Assembly (NCBI GenBank): GCA_035699745.1
Contig: DASSPH010000077.1
Span: forward strand, 62,001 to 126,000
Origin: Vicinamibacterales bacterium
GTDB taxonomy: Bacteria; Acidobacteriota; Vicinamibacteria; Vicinamibacterales; 2-12-FULL-66-21
Length of the DNA stretch: 64,000 nt
Direction: 5' to 3'
Part shown: in pieces, positions 34,656 to 45,946 of the stretch
Layout: every line of letters begins with the position of its first letter
How positions within the stretch are numbered: the first letter of the stretch is position 1
Notes under the pieces: model-generated
Seen by the model: the letters and a program-made list of their open reading frames with translations, nothing else
Told to the model about the DNA's origin: nothing
Databases searched by the model: none
Translations under genes and position numbers: made by a program

Positions 34656-35496
34656 AGTCGGTGAACACCGGCATCAAGCGGCGGAAGAAGCCGGCGCCGG
34701 CGACGGCCAGGACGAGCGCGAAGACGCCGAACACGGCATCTGTCCAGAGCGGGATCTCCCGCAGCCCCATCAGCGCGAAGCGAAAGCTTTCGACCAGGTA
34801 GGTGAGCGGATTGAGCAGCACCCAGATACGGGCGGCGCCCGGCACGAGCGAGAGCGGATAGCCGATCGGCGAGATGAAGAGAAACAGCAGCAGCAGCAGG
34901 TTGACGACGTAGGTGACGTCGGGAATGAGCACGGCAGCCGCGGACGTGAACCACACCAGGCCGGCGAGCGACACGAACAGCAGCAGCAGCGGCACCGGCA
35001 GGTAGAGCAGATGCAGTCCGGCGTGTCCCGAGACGATGAGCAGGACGAGCAGGATGCCGAGGCTGATCAGCAGGCCGCCCATCGACACGATCAACTGCCG
35101 GATCGGCACGAGCTCGAGCGGGAACACCGAGTTGCGCAGCAGCGACAGGTTGGCCTTCACCGACGGCGTGGCGGTCGCGACCGCGTCGGAGAAGCCGAGG
35201 TAGGGCACCATTCCCGAGAAGATGAACAGCACGTACTCGAAGCTGCCGAACTCGGCGAAGCGCGCGCGGAAGACGACCAGGTAGACGAAGCTGTAGGTGG
35301 CGAGCAGCAGCGCGGCATACAGCGGGTGCCACAGCACGCCGAGCACCGAGCCGGCGTACTTCTTCTGGAACTCGAGCCACACCACCGAGGCGAGCACGCG
35401 GCGTGCCTGCCGCGCCCGGTGGAGCGTCGCGATCGCCTCACGTGCCGCCGCCACGGGCGCGCGAACGCTCCAGCGGAAGAGCAGCGTGGGAATCAT
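34648..35496 (-). CDS. wzm: ABC-2 type polysaccharide export permease, Wzm type
   Basis: The product has 282 residues and six predicted membrane helices, and belongs to the ABC2_membrane/TagG family. The cytoplasmic front carries V-V-W-L-E-F-Q-K-K-Y-A-G-S-V-L-G, the usual amphipathic entry into the first helix. Later segments include Y-S-F-V-Y-L-V-V-F and L-L-L-L-F-L-F-I-S-P-I-G-Y-P. It pairs with the ATPase encoded directly downstream (8 bp overlap) and should form the inner-membrane channel for the glycan. The ATG at 35496 gives a family-like N-terminus and lies 14 bp after the ligase-like gene, so ligase, wzm and wzt form one minus-strand operon. Confidence 0.9.
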   Translation of the reverse strand: MIPTLLFRWSVRAPVAAAREAIATLHRARQARRVLASVVWLEFQKKYAGSVLGVLWHPLYAALLLATYSFVYLVVFRARFAEFGSFEYVLFIFSGMVPYLGFSDAVATATPSVKANLSLLRNSVFPLELVPIRQLIVSMGGLLISLGILLVLLIVSGHAGLHLLYLPVPLLLLFVSLAGLVWFTSAAAVLIPDVTYVVNLLLLLFLFISPIGYPLSLVPGAARIWVLLNPLTYLVESFRFALMGLREIPLWTDAVFGVFALVLAVAGAGFFRRLMPVFTDYE

Positions 35497-35510
35497 CGGC
35501 CAGTTCGATG

Positions 35511-38324
<2,814 letters not shown>

Positions 38325-38431
38325 GCAAGAGCTTTACCTCTGCTCTTTCGAGACGCGCGTCCGCTGCGTCGCTGATTACCCTTTTTCGGTCCGCCGTCCC
38401 GGGTACTGCTGGGTACGCCGGTTGCTCAACC

Positions 38432-38451
38432 GCTCGCCCGAGGGAGCGAGC
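38432..38451 (+). promoter_or_regulatory. Hairpin over the ribosome-binding site of the propeller protein gene
   Basis: GCTCGC (38432-38437) pairs with GCGAGC (38446-38451) around an 8-base loop. The likely Shine-Dalgarno AGGGAG (38441-38446) lies in the loop and at the edge of the stem, 7 bp before the ATG at 38454. The structure could limit translation. The remaining 129 bp gap after gmd shows no gene and no recognised riboswitch. Confidence 0.35.
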
Positions 38452-38453
38452 AC

Positions 38454-41447
38454 ATGCGTATCCGATGGGGGCTGATTTTCGGAGCACTCGCGCTGACGTC
38501 GACAGTCGCGTCTGCGCAAACCACGGTCTTTCTCAGTTCATCCACCAACCGGGAAGTGTGGCGAGGGGAGTCCGCAGGGGCGACCTTCGGCGCCTACCTG
38601 GACCGAGGGGAGTTGAGCGGCGACTCGCGGCGCGATCTCATCATGGGATCGCCGACCTGGAACGGCAACCAGGGGCGCGTCTACGTCACCTTCAGCGGTC
38701 CGGTGCTCGGCGGGGAAGTTGCCGCCGCGACCGCGCCGGTGATCCTGACCGGCGCCTCCGCCGGGGACCGGTTCGGCACGGCGACCGCGGCCGGCTGGAT
38801 CACCAGCCGCGAGTTCGATCTTCCACAGTTGAGCCGCGACCTCGTGGTCGGTTCGCCGACCGCCGGTTCGAACGCCGGCGCGGTCTACGTCTTCAAGCGC
38901 GGCCTGTTCGTCAACGGCGCGCGACTCACCACCGCGGACGCCGTCCTGACGATCACCGGGCAGGCGGGCGATCGCATCGGTGAAGCGCTCGCGACCGGCG
39001 ACATGGACGGCGACGGCTACCGCGAGATCATCGTCGGCGCTCCCGGCAACAACAAGGTCTACGTCATCAAGGGCGGGCCGTCGATCAGCGGGACGATCAA
39101 CCTGTCTTCGCAGTCGCCGCTCGTCACCATCACCGGACCGGCCGGCGTGGACGTCGGGAAGGTGCTGGCCGCGGGTGACATCACCGGCGACACGTCGTAC
39201 GACCTCGTCGTCGGCGCCCCCGGCACGGCCCCCGCGGGCGCGGTTTACATGGTCGCCGGAAGCGCCGCGGGTCTCCCCGCCACGGTGAACCTGGCAACGC
39301 AGGCGACCGCGACGTTCACCGGCATCGACGGCGGCGATCGCGCCGGCGCGAAGCTGACGATCGGTCCCTTCGACGCCGACGCGAAGTGGGACCTCGTCGT
39401 CGCGGCGCCGGACGCGGCAGGGCCGTCGAACGCCCGCGCGGGCGCCGGCGAAGTCTACGTGCTCTGGGGACGGACGTCGCTGACCTCCCGCGCGTTTTCG
39501 GCCGCCGACGTCACGATCTTCGGCGCCGGCGCGGGGTTCCACACCGGTGCGGCGCTGGCGATGGGCGACGTCGATCGTACGGAGGTGTACGACCTGGCGA
39601 TGCTCGCCTCCGGGGCATCCGGCATCGGCGAAGCGCACGTCGTCCTCGGCCGCGCCCGCGCGCTCTTCCCGGCGACGATCGACCTGAACAGCGGTATGGA
39701 CCGGCGCGTCATCGCCGATCCGGCCGCCGGGCAGATGCAGAACGTGCTCATCTACGACCACACCGGCGAAGCGGCGGAGGACATCGTGGCGGCGTTCCCC
39801 GGCGCGACCGAGGGCAAGGTCTACATCACGTTCTCGCCGCTGCCGCACGGCACGATCCTCTATCCGTCCGATACCGCGGTCATCGGCGGCACGTCGGCGG
39901 CTTTCCAGTGGAACGCGGGAGCGAACTCCGATCTGTACCGGCTCACGGTGGGCACCGCGGAAGGGGCGGCGAATCTGTTCGACTCCGGCGAGCTGGCGGC
40001 GACGTCGGTCGCCATGCCCGCCAGCTTCCCGACGAACCAGACGCTGTACCTCCGCCTGGCCAGCCGCGTCGCCGGCACGTGGCGCAACGCCGACACGACG
40101 TTCACGGTCCTGCCGGGCGCCACGTTCATCTATCCGACGAACAACGTCTCCGGCGTGAGACCGACCTTCTTCTCCTGGTCGGCGGTGACGAGCGGCGCCA
40201 CTTATCGTCTGCTGGTGGGTACCACGGCGGGCGGCAACGACGTCGCCGACAGCGGTACCATCAGCGCGACCTCGTATCGTGTCTTCTCGCTGCCGGCGGG
40301 ACGCACGCTGTTCGCGCGGGTGATCTCGACGTACAACGGCGGCTCGACGTCCAGGGACGTCACGTTCACGAGCGCGCCCACCGGCACGACGGGCGCCGAC
40401 GCGCCCGGCACCGGCATCGGCACCAACTTCGGCGGCGGCACGGGCGGCGATGCGCTGCTCTACAACTCGGGCAGCGGCGCGTGGTCGCTGCAGATCGCCA
40501 ATGCGACCGGCTTCTCCGGAGCCGACGGCGGGGTCTGGTCTGCCGGCTGGGTGATCAAGAGCGGCGATTTCAACGGCGACGGCGTGTCCGATCTCTTCTT
40601 CTACGATCCGGCGACCGGCCGCGCGTTCAAGGGGTTGAACACGGGCGGCAGCTTCACGTTCGTGCCGTTCACCTGGGGCAGCGGCTGGTCGATCTACGTC
40701 GCCGACCTGAACGGCGACGGGCGTTCGGACGTGTTCGTCTACAACACCGCCAGCGGCCGCTGGTACCGCTGCATCAGCCAGATCGACAACAGCTTCGTCT
40801 ACACGAACGGCGGCACGTGGTCTCCGAACTGGAGCATCTATCCGGGCGACTTCAACGGCGACGGCCGTGCCGATCTGTTCCTCTACAACGCGAGCGGGGA
40901 TGCCAACCGCGGCCGCTGGTATCGCGTTCTCAGCAATGCCGACGAGTCGGTGACGTACGTCGCCGGCGATCTGGTGTGGCGGAACGACTGGACGGTCACT
41001 CCCGGCGACTTCAACGGCGACGGGATCACGGACCTGTTCCTCTACCGCTCGACGGGCGACTGGTACCGCGTCCTGTTCACCCCCGACGGCGTGGTCTATG
41101 ACGGCGGCGCCTGGTCGCCCGGGTGGAACGTCTCCCGCGGCGACTTCAACGCGGACGGGCGCGCCGACCTCTACGTCTACAACCCGTCCACCGGACGCTG
41201 GTTCGTGATGATCACCGAGTCGAACGGCGGGATGACGCCATACGGCGGCGTGACGTGGGCCTCGGGGTTCCAGGTGACGATCACCGACGTCGACGCCGAC
41301 GGACGCGCCGATCTGCTCCTCTACAACCCGGCCGACGGGCGGTGGTTCCAGTGCATCACCATCGCCCCCGGCGAGTTCCGGTTCAACACCGGCAACTTCG
41401 GCGCGGGCTGGACCGCCGTGGTCGCGGCGCGCACGATCCTCCCGTAG
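38454..41447 (+). CDS. Secreted FG-GAP protein with Ig-like pair and seven-repeat propeller
   Basis: The product has 997 residues. The signal peptide spans about 1-22 (cleavage after A-S-A). Residues 25-465 hold FG-GAP repeats of integrin type, for example G-D-M-D-G-D-G-Y-R-E-I-I-V-G-A-P and G-D-I-T-G-D-T-S-Y-D-L-V-V-G-A-P. Residues 465-640 are two Ig/fibronectin-like units, each starting with a Y-P-S/Y-P-T motif. From 665 to the end run seven units of about 47 residues with the core W-S-x-G-W, then D-F-N-G-D-G-x-x-D-L-F-L-Y-N. The acidic loops suggest calcium binding. The C-terminal module is shared with four other genes (45-59 kb), plus a broken one. There is no cell-wall anchor. It is probably extracellular or on the outer membrane. 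Confidence 0.85.
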   Translation: MRIRWGLIFGALALTSTVASAQTTVFLSSSTNREVWRGESAGATFGAYLDRGELSGDSRRDLIMGSPTWNGNQGRVYVTFSGPVLGGEVAAATAPVILTGASAGDRFGTATAAGWITSREFDLPQLSRDLVVGSPTAGSNAGAVYVFKRGLFVNGARLTTADAVLTITGQAGDRIGEALATGDMDGDGYREIIVGAPGNNKVYVIKGGPSISGTINLSSQSPLVTITGPAGVDVGKVLAAGDITGDTSYDLVVGAPGTAPAGAVYMVAGSAAGLPATVNLATQATATFTGIDGGDRAGAKLTIGPFDADAKWDLVVAAPDAAGPSNARAGAGEVYVLWGRTSLTSRAFSAADVTIFGAGAGFHTGAALAMGDVDRTEVYDLAMLASGASGIGEAHVVLGRARALFPATIDLNSGMDRRVIADPAAGQMQNVLIYDHTGEAAEDIVAAFPGATEGKVYITFSPLPHGTILYPSDTAVIGGTSAAFQWNAGANSDLYRLTVGTAEGAANLFDSGELAATSVAMPASFPTNQTLYLRLASRVAGTWRNADTTFTVLPGATFIYPTNNVSGVRPTFFSWSAVTSGATYRLLVGTTAGGNDVADSGTISATSYRVFSLPAGRTLFARVISTYNGGSTSRDVTFTSAPTGTTGADAPGTGIGTNFGGGTGGDALLYNSGSGAWSLQIANATGFSGADGGVWSAGWVIKSGDFNGDGVSDLFFYDPATGRAFKGLNTGGSFTFVPFTWGSGWSIYVADLNGDGRSDVFVYNTASGRWYRCISQIDNSFVYTNGGTWSPNWSIYPGDFNGDGRADLFLYNASGDANRGRWYRVLSNADESVTYVAGDLVWRNDWTVTPGDFNGDGITDLFLYRSTGDWYRVLFTPDGVVYDGGAWSPGWNVSRGDFNADGRADLYVYNPSTGRWFVMITESNGGMTPYGGVTWASGFQVTITDVDADGRADLLLYNPADGRWFQCITIAPGEFRFNTGNFGAGWTAVVAARTILP

Positions 41448-41459
41448 CGCCCGCGGTCG

Positions 41460-41487
41460 ACGCCACCGACACCCGCGTCGGTGGCGT
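41460..41487 (+). terminator. Perfect 11 bp hairpin after the propeller protein gene
   Basis: ACGCCACCGAC (41460-41470) and GTCGGTGGCGT (41477-41487) are exact inverse complements around a 6-base loop. The hairpin starts 12 bp after the stop. No run of T follows directly (only CTCCTTT some 15 bp later), so it may act as a weak or Rho-assisted terminator or as an RNA 3' end stabiliser. Confidence 0.55.
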
Positions 41488-41535
41488 TGACCGGCCCCCC
41501 GCTCTCCTTTAGAATTTGCGGCGGATCCATACAGA

Positions 41536-42465
41536 TTGGCCCTGCCGTCGCTGTCCATCGTTGTCCCGGTCTACAACGCCGAACACTCTCTCGCCGCTCT
41601 CGTCGAACGGCTGCATCCGGTCCTGAGCGCGGCCGCCGCGACGTTCGAAGTCATTCTGGTGGACGACGGCAGCCGCGACGGCAGCTGGCGGGCGATCGAG
41701 GACCTGCACGCGCGGTATGGCTGGGTCCGCGGTATGCGCATGATGCGCAACTACGGCCAGCACAACGCGACGTTGTGCGGCATCCGCGACGCGCGCGGCG
41801 ATGTCGTGGTCACGATGGACGACGACCTGCAGCATCCGCCCGAGCAGATACCGGTGCTGCTGGCGAAGCTCGAGGAAGGCTACGACGTCGTCTACGGATC
41901 GCCGTCGGCCGAGCGCCACGGGCTGTGGCGCGACCTGGCCTCACGGATCACCAAGCTCGCGCTGCAGAGCGTGCTCGGCGCGACGACGGCGCGGCAGGTG
42001 TCGGGGTTCCGCGCGCTGCGCACGCACCTGCGCCAGGCCTTCGCCGATTTCCGCGGCGCGTTCGTCTCGATCGACGTGCTGCTGACCTGGTCGACGACGA
42101 AGTTCACCGCCTGCCGCGTGCCGCACGAGTACCGCAAGTTCGGCCGCTCGAACTACACCTTCTTCAAGCTCGTGATCCACGCGCTCAACATGCTCACCGG
42201 CTTCTCGACGCTGCCGCTGCAGTTCGCCAGCCTGCTCGGCTTCGCGGCGATGCTGCTCGGCATGGGGCTGCTGGCCATGGTGCTGGTCCGCTACCTGATT
42301 CACGGTGTCGTCATGCCGGGCTTCACCTTCCTCGCGTCGGTCATCTGCCTGTTCTCGGGCACGCAGCTGTTCACGCTGGGGATGATGGGCGAGTACCTCG
42401 CGCGCGTGCACGACCGAACGCTGGAACGGCCGATCTACGCCGTCGCCGAGCGCACCAGCGCGTGA
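41536..42465 (+). CDS. Family 2 glycosyltransferase, polyprenyl-phosphate type (ArnC/GtrB-like)
   Basis: The product has 309 residues from a TTG start. The GT-A fold has S-I-V-V-P-V-Y-N-A-E, L-V-D-D-G-S-R-D-G-S, the second acidic motif M-D-D-D-L-Q-H-P-P-E-Q and Y-G-S-P-S-A-E-R-H. Two membrane helices follow at about 230-295 (L-G-F-A-A-M-L-L-G-M-G and F-L-A-S-V-I-C-L-F-S-G). These enzymes transfer a sugar to undecaprenyl phosphate for use on the other side of the membrane. The stop overlaps the next GTG (GTGA), so the product likely works with the aminotransferase. TAGAAT at 41510 may be its -10 box. Confidence 0.88.
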   Translation: MALPSLSIVVPVYNAEHSLAALVERLHPVLSAAAATFEVILVDDGSRDGSWRAIEDLHARYGWVRGMRMMRNYGQHNATLCGIRDARGDVVVTMDDDLQHPPEQIPVLLAKLEEGYDVVYGSPSAERHGLWRDLASRITKLALQSVLGATTARQVSGFRALRTHLRQAFADFRGAFVSIDVLLTWSTTKFTACRVPHEYRKFGRSNYTFFKLVIHALNMLTGFSTLPLQFASLLGFAAMLLGMGLLAMVLVRYLIHGVVMPGFTFLASVICLFSGTQLFTLGMMGEYLARVHDRTLERPIYAVAERTSA

Positions 42466-43595
42466 CCGGCTACCGCATTCCCTTCAACCGCCCCGCGGCG
42501 GTCGGCGCCGAGATCGAGTACCTGCGCCGCGTGCTCGCCGAAGGGCACTGGTCGGGCGACGGCCCGTTCACCCGGCAGTGCCACGAACGGCTCAAGCGCG
42601 CAACCGGCGCGCATCACGTGCTGCTGACGACCTCGTGCACGCACGCGCTCGAGATGGCGGCGCTCCTGCTCGAGGTGCGGCCGGGGGACGAGGTGATCCT
42701 GCCGGCGTTCACGTTCGTCTCGACCGCGAATGCCTTCGTGCTGCGCGGCGCGACGCCGCGCTTCGCCGACATCATGCCGGGCACCCTGAACATCGACCCG
42801 GCGCACGCGCGCCGTCTGCTGAGCGAGAGAACCCGGGCGATCGTCGCGGTGCACTACGCCGGAATCGGCTGCGACATGGACGGGCTGCAGGCGCTCGCCG
42901 CCGATGGCCGCGTCGCCATCGTCGAGGACAACGCGCACGGGTTGTTCGGATCGTATGCCGGGCGGCCGCTGGGATCGTTCGGCGCGCTCGCCACATTGAG
43001 CTTTCACGAGACCAAGAACGTCACCTGCGGCGAGGGGGGCGCGCTGCTGGTGAACGATCCGGCCCTGGTGCAGCGGGCCGAAATCCTGCGCGAGAAGGGG
43101 ACCAACCGCACGGCCTTCTTTCGCGGCGAGACCGAGAAGTACACCTGGGTGGACGTCGGCTCCAGCTATCTGCCGTCCGAGTTGAACGCGGCGGTGCTCT
43201 GCGCGCAACTCGAGCGCGCTGACGCGATTCAGGCGCGGCGGCGGGTGCTGTGGCTGCGCTACCGCGACGAGCTGGCCGGCTGGGCCTCGCGGCGCGGCGC
43301 GGCGCTGCCGGCCGTCCCCGACGGCTGCGATCCGGCGTGGCATCTCTTCTACATCCTGATGCCCGATGCCGCCGCCCGCGACGCCGCCATCCGGGAGCTG
43401 CGCGCCCGCGGCATCCTGGCCGTCTTCCACTACCTGCCGCTGCACCTCTCGCCCATGGGGCGGTCGTTCGGCGGCGCGCCGGGGGACTGCCCGGTCGCCG
43501 AGGCCTCCAGCGCGCGCCTGCTGCGCCTGCCGCTCTTCGCGGCGCTCACGGACGACGAGAGCGCCGCCGTGATCGCTGCCGTCAAGGAGCTGTGA
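42462..43595 (+). CDS. DegT-type aminotransferase, RffA/WecE-like
   Basis: The product has 377 residues. It begins I-P-F-N-R-P, as in dTDP-4-amino-4,6-dideoxygalactose transaminases, and has S-C-T-H-A-L-E-M-A-A, P-A-F-T-F-V-S-T-A-N-A-F, V-E-D-N-A-H-G-L and the PLP lysine K185 in S-F-H-E-T-K-N-V. Further features are G-E-G-G-A-L, E-K-G-T-N-R-T-A-F-F-R and F-H-Y-L-P-L-H-L-S. These strings are specific to the RffA/WecE branch, so a 4-keto-6-deoxyhexose is the probable substrate. This fits the ketosugar made by Gmd or an RmlB elsewhere. The GTG start overlaps the previous stop, and its own stop overlaps the next GTG. Confidence 0.88.
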   Translation: MTGYRIPFNRPAAVGAEIEYLRRVLAEGHWSGDGPFTRQCHERLKRATGAHHVLLTTSCTHALEMAALLLEVRPGDEVILPAFTFVSTANAFVLRGATPRFADIMPGTLNIDPAHARRLLSERTRAIVAVHYAGIGCDMDGLQALAADGRVAIVEDNAHGLFGSYAGRPLGSFGALATLSFHETKNVTCGEGGALLVNDPALVQRAEILREKGTNRTAFFRGETEKYTWVDVGSSYLPSELNAAVLCAQLERADAIQARRRVLWLRYRDELAGWASRRGAALPAVPDGCDPAWHLFYILMPDAAARDAAIRELRARGILAVFHYLPLHLSPMGRSFGGAPGDCPVAEASSARLLRLPLFAALTDDESAAVIAAVKEL

Positions 43596-45946
43596 GCCGC
43601 CTGACCCGCGGCGACGTGCTGGTGGCGCTCGCGATCGCCGCCGCGGGCGCGTGGCTCGGCCTGCGGATTCTCGGGGACTACCGTGCGTCCGGCGGAATCC
43701 CGTCGTTCCAGCAGAGCGCGTTCGGCCCTGCGGTGCTGACCGCCTGCGGGCGCGGGTACCAGAACCCAGACGACGACGCGCTGCCGGCGCTCAAGGCGTT
43801 CCTGCTGTCGCGCCGTGACGCGTTCGACTGCGGCGAGCTTCCCGCGACAATCCCCACGCTGCCGCTGCGCCCGTTCCATCGCGTGACGATGTACATGGAG
43901 CTCGTCGTCGCGGCGCTGTGGAAGACGGGGCCGATTTCGTGGTCCTCGGTGGATCGGCTCAATGCCGCCGCGTTCGGCCTCGATCTCGCGCTGTTGTTCC
44001 TGCTCTGCCGGGCATTTGCCGGCCGCGTGCTGTCGGCGGCGGCAGCGGCGGCGTGGGCGGTTTCACCGCTCCACCTCGCCATCGCCGTCGATCTGCGCGA
44101 TTACGTCAAGGCGCCGTTCATCCTCGGCGCCGCCACGCTGATCGCGTGGATGCTGCGTTCGACGTCGCCGAGACGGGCCTGGCTCGGCGCAGCGGCGGCT
44201 GCGGCCGCCGGTATCGGATCGGGATTCCGCACCGACGTGCTCCTGGTGCTGGTGCCGGTGGTGGCCGCGGTCGCCTTCGCCGGATCCGACACCGCGCGGA
44301 GGCGCCTGCTGTTCAGCGGCGCCGCCGTCGCGCTGTTCGCGATCGTCTCGCTCCCGATCCTGCGCGGTTACACCGGCGGCGGCGTGATCAGCCACGTGCT
44401 GCTGCTCGGACTGACCTCGCCGTTCGACGCAAAGCTGGGGCTCGAGACGCCGATGTACCGCGTCGGTCCCGTCTACCACGACGCGTACGTCTTCAGCCTC
44501 GTGTGGGACTGGACGAACCGCGCGGAAGGAGAGGCGCGCGCGCGCGAGATGACCTTCGGATCGCCGCAGCACGACGCCGCCACGACGGCATACTTCCGGA
44601 GCGTCGTCGCGCGGCTGCCCGCGGACCTCCTGCTCCGCGCGCTGGCAGCGGCGCGCCGGTCCGTCACGGTGAGCCTGTCGCCGCCGTACGACGCAGCACT
44701 GCCGTGGATCGGATCGCCGGGACTCCGCCGGGCGATCGCGCTGCGCGCTGCCGCGCTGCCGGCGTTGCTGCTCATCCTGCCGTTCGCGCTGCTGTTGGCG
44801 TGGATCGCCGCCGTGCGCTGCGGCTGGCGGACGGCGGCGGCAATCGCGGTGCTGGCGCTCACGTTCCCGGCCGCGAGCGCCCTTCAGTTCCACGAGCGGC
44901 ACGTCTTCTACCTCGAGGTCATCCCCCTCTGCGCGTTCGTCTCGACGGTGTCCGCAGTGTGGGCGCTCGCGCGGCGCCGCGAACGCCCGGTGGTGCCGGC
45001 CCGGCGCACCGCCGCTGCCTTCGCGACGGTCGCGCTCGCCGCGGCCGTCGTGGCCGCCGGCTACGCCCTGGCCGCCGCCGTGCAGGCGCGGCAGCTGGCG
45101 TCGTTGTTCGAGCGCTACGAGCGGCTGCCCGCCGCGGCGATTCAGTGGCAGACGGCGCCTCTGGCGAGCGGCGGGCGCCGGCTGACGCCGCTCACCGCAC
45201 CTGCGTCGGCGGTCAGCGCACCGTTTCACGTGCTCGAACTCGATCGCACGCGCTGCGGGCTCGCGCTGTTCCGCTTCGTGCTCCGCTACCACAGTCCGGC
45301 GCCGGCCGATGACGTCACGTTCGATGGATGGGTCAACCTGCTCGACGCGGCGCGCATGCGCGTGTATTTCCCCATCGTCGCCATGCCGAGGCTCGGCGTG
45401 GCGTTCGATGGCCTCGAGCTGCCGGCGCGCGCCGAGTCATGTATCGCGGCCTGGAAGGTCGCGGAGGTCCCGCCGCAGCTGCCAAAGTTCGTCGCGCAGC
45501 TGCCGGAGGACTGGCGGACGCTGCCGCTTCGGCAGAAGGCCGGGACGGACGGCGGGCTCGTGCGCCGGGACGGCACGCGCGTGTACCTGAACGACGTGGC
45601 GTTCCCCGTGGATGCGGCAGTGGTTCAGCCGAAGGTGAGCGGCGTGATCGAGCGCATCGGGGACGAACGTCCCAACGGCTATCTACTCCGGGCGCCGGCC
45701 AGCGACGTTCGCGAAGGCGACGCGTTCGTCCTGGAGGGCAGGGCCGACAGAGGCGGCTTCGTCGTCGGGCTGCAGACCGGCGGGCAGTGGGGACCGCTGG
45801 TGAACGTCGCCCGCAAAGGGGCGTTCCTGGTGGTGCTGCATCCGCCGTCGGCGGGCAGTTATACGGTGGTGGTGGCGGATGACGGCGGGGGAGGGGCGCA
45901 CGGCATCACCGTCGCGCGCGCCGGCTGGCTCCCCCGCGCCCCTTAG
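43592..45946 (+). CDS. Large multi-spanning membrane protein, GT-C-like, with C-terminal soluble domain
   Basis: The product has 784 residues. Ten or so hydrophobic helices occupy about residues 5-500, with a polar first loop. The loop containing A-V-D-L-R-D-Y-V-K-A-P-F and the arrangement of helices resemble dolichyl-phosphate-sugar mannosyltransferase-like (GT39/PMT) proteins. The C-terminal 240 residues are soluble and beta-rich (F-V-L-E-G-R-A-D-R-G-G-F-V-V-G type strands). Gene order after a polyprenyl-phosphate glycosyltransferase and an aminotransferase fits a role in transferring the amino sugar from its lipid carrier onto glycan or protein outside. That is inference; no catalytic residue was proven. 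The last 4 bp overlap the convergent gene. Confidence 0.7.
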   Translation: MSRLTRGDVLVALAIAAAGAWLGLRILGDYRASGGIPSFQQSAFGPAVLTACGRGYQNPDDDALPALKAFLLSRRDAFDCGELPATIPTLPLRPFHRVTMYMELVVAALWKTGPISWSSVDRLNAAAFGLDLALLFLLCRAFAGRVLSAAAAAAWAVSPLHLAIAVDLRDYVKAPFILGAATLIAWMLRSTSPRRAWLGAAAAAAAGIGSGFRTDVLLVLVPVVAAVAFAGSDTARRRLLFSGAAVALFAIVSLPILRGYTGGGVISHVLLLGLTSPFDAKLGLETPMYRVGPVYHDAYVFSLVWDWTNRAEGEARAREMTFGSPQHDAATTAYFRSVVARLPADLLLRALAAARRSVTVSLSPPYDAALPWIGSPGLRRAIALRAAALPALLLILPFALLLAWIAAVRCGWRTAAAIAVLALTFPAASALQFHERHVFYLEVIPLCAFVSTVSAVWALARRRERPVVPARRTAAAFATVALAAAVVAAGYALAAAVQARQLASLFERYERLPAAAIQWQTAPLASGGRRLTPLTAPASAVSAPFHVLELDRTRCGLALFRFVLRYHSPAPADDVTFDGWVNLLDAARMRVYFPIVAMPRLGVAFDGLELPARAESCIAAWKVAEVPPQLPKFVAQLPEDWRTLPLRQKAGTDGGLVRRDGTRVYLNDVAFPVDAAVVQPKVSGVIERIGDERPNGYLLRAPASDVREGDAFVLEGRADRGGFVVGLQTGGQWGPLVNVARKGAFLVVLHPPSAGSYTVVVADDGGGGAHGITVARAGWLPRAP

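Noticed and set aside
38325-38453. Possible riboswitch in the 129 bp gap after gmd
   Set aside because: I compared it with the cyclic-di-GMP, cobalamin and glycine patterns that I remember and found none. Only the short hairpin at the ribosome-binding site is kept.
40440-41440. Regularly spaced similar DNA segments suggesting a repeat array
   Set aside because: They are the codons of the propeller units; spacing and divergence follow protein repeats and there are no constant CRISPR-like repeats.
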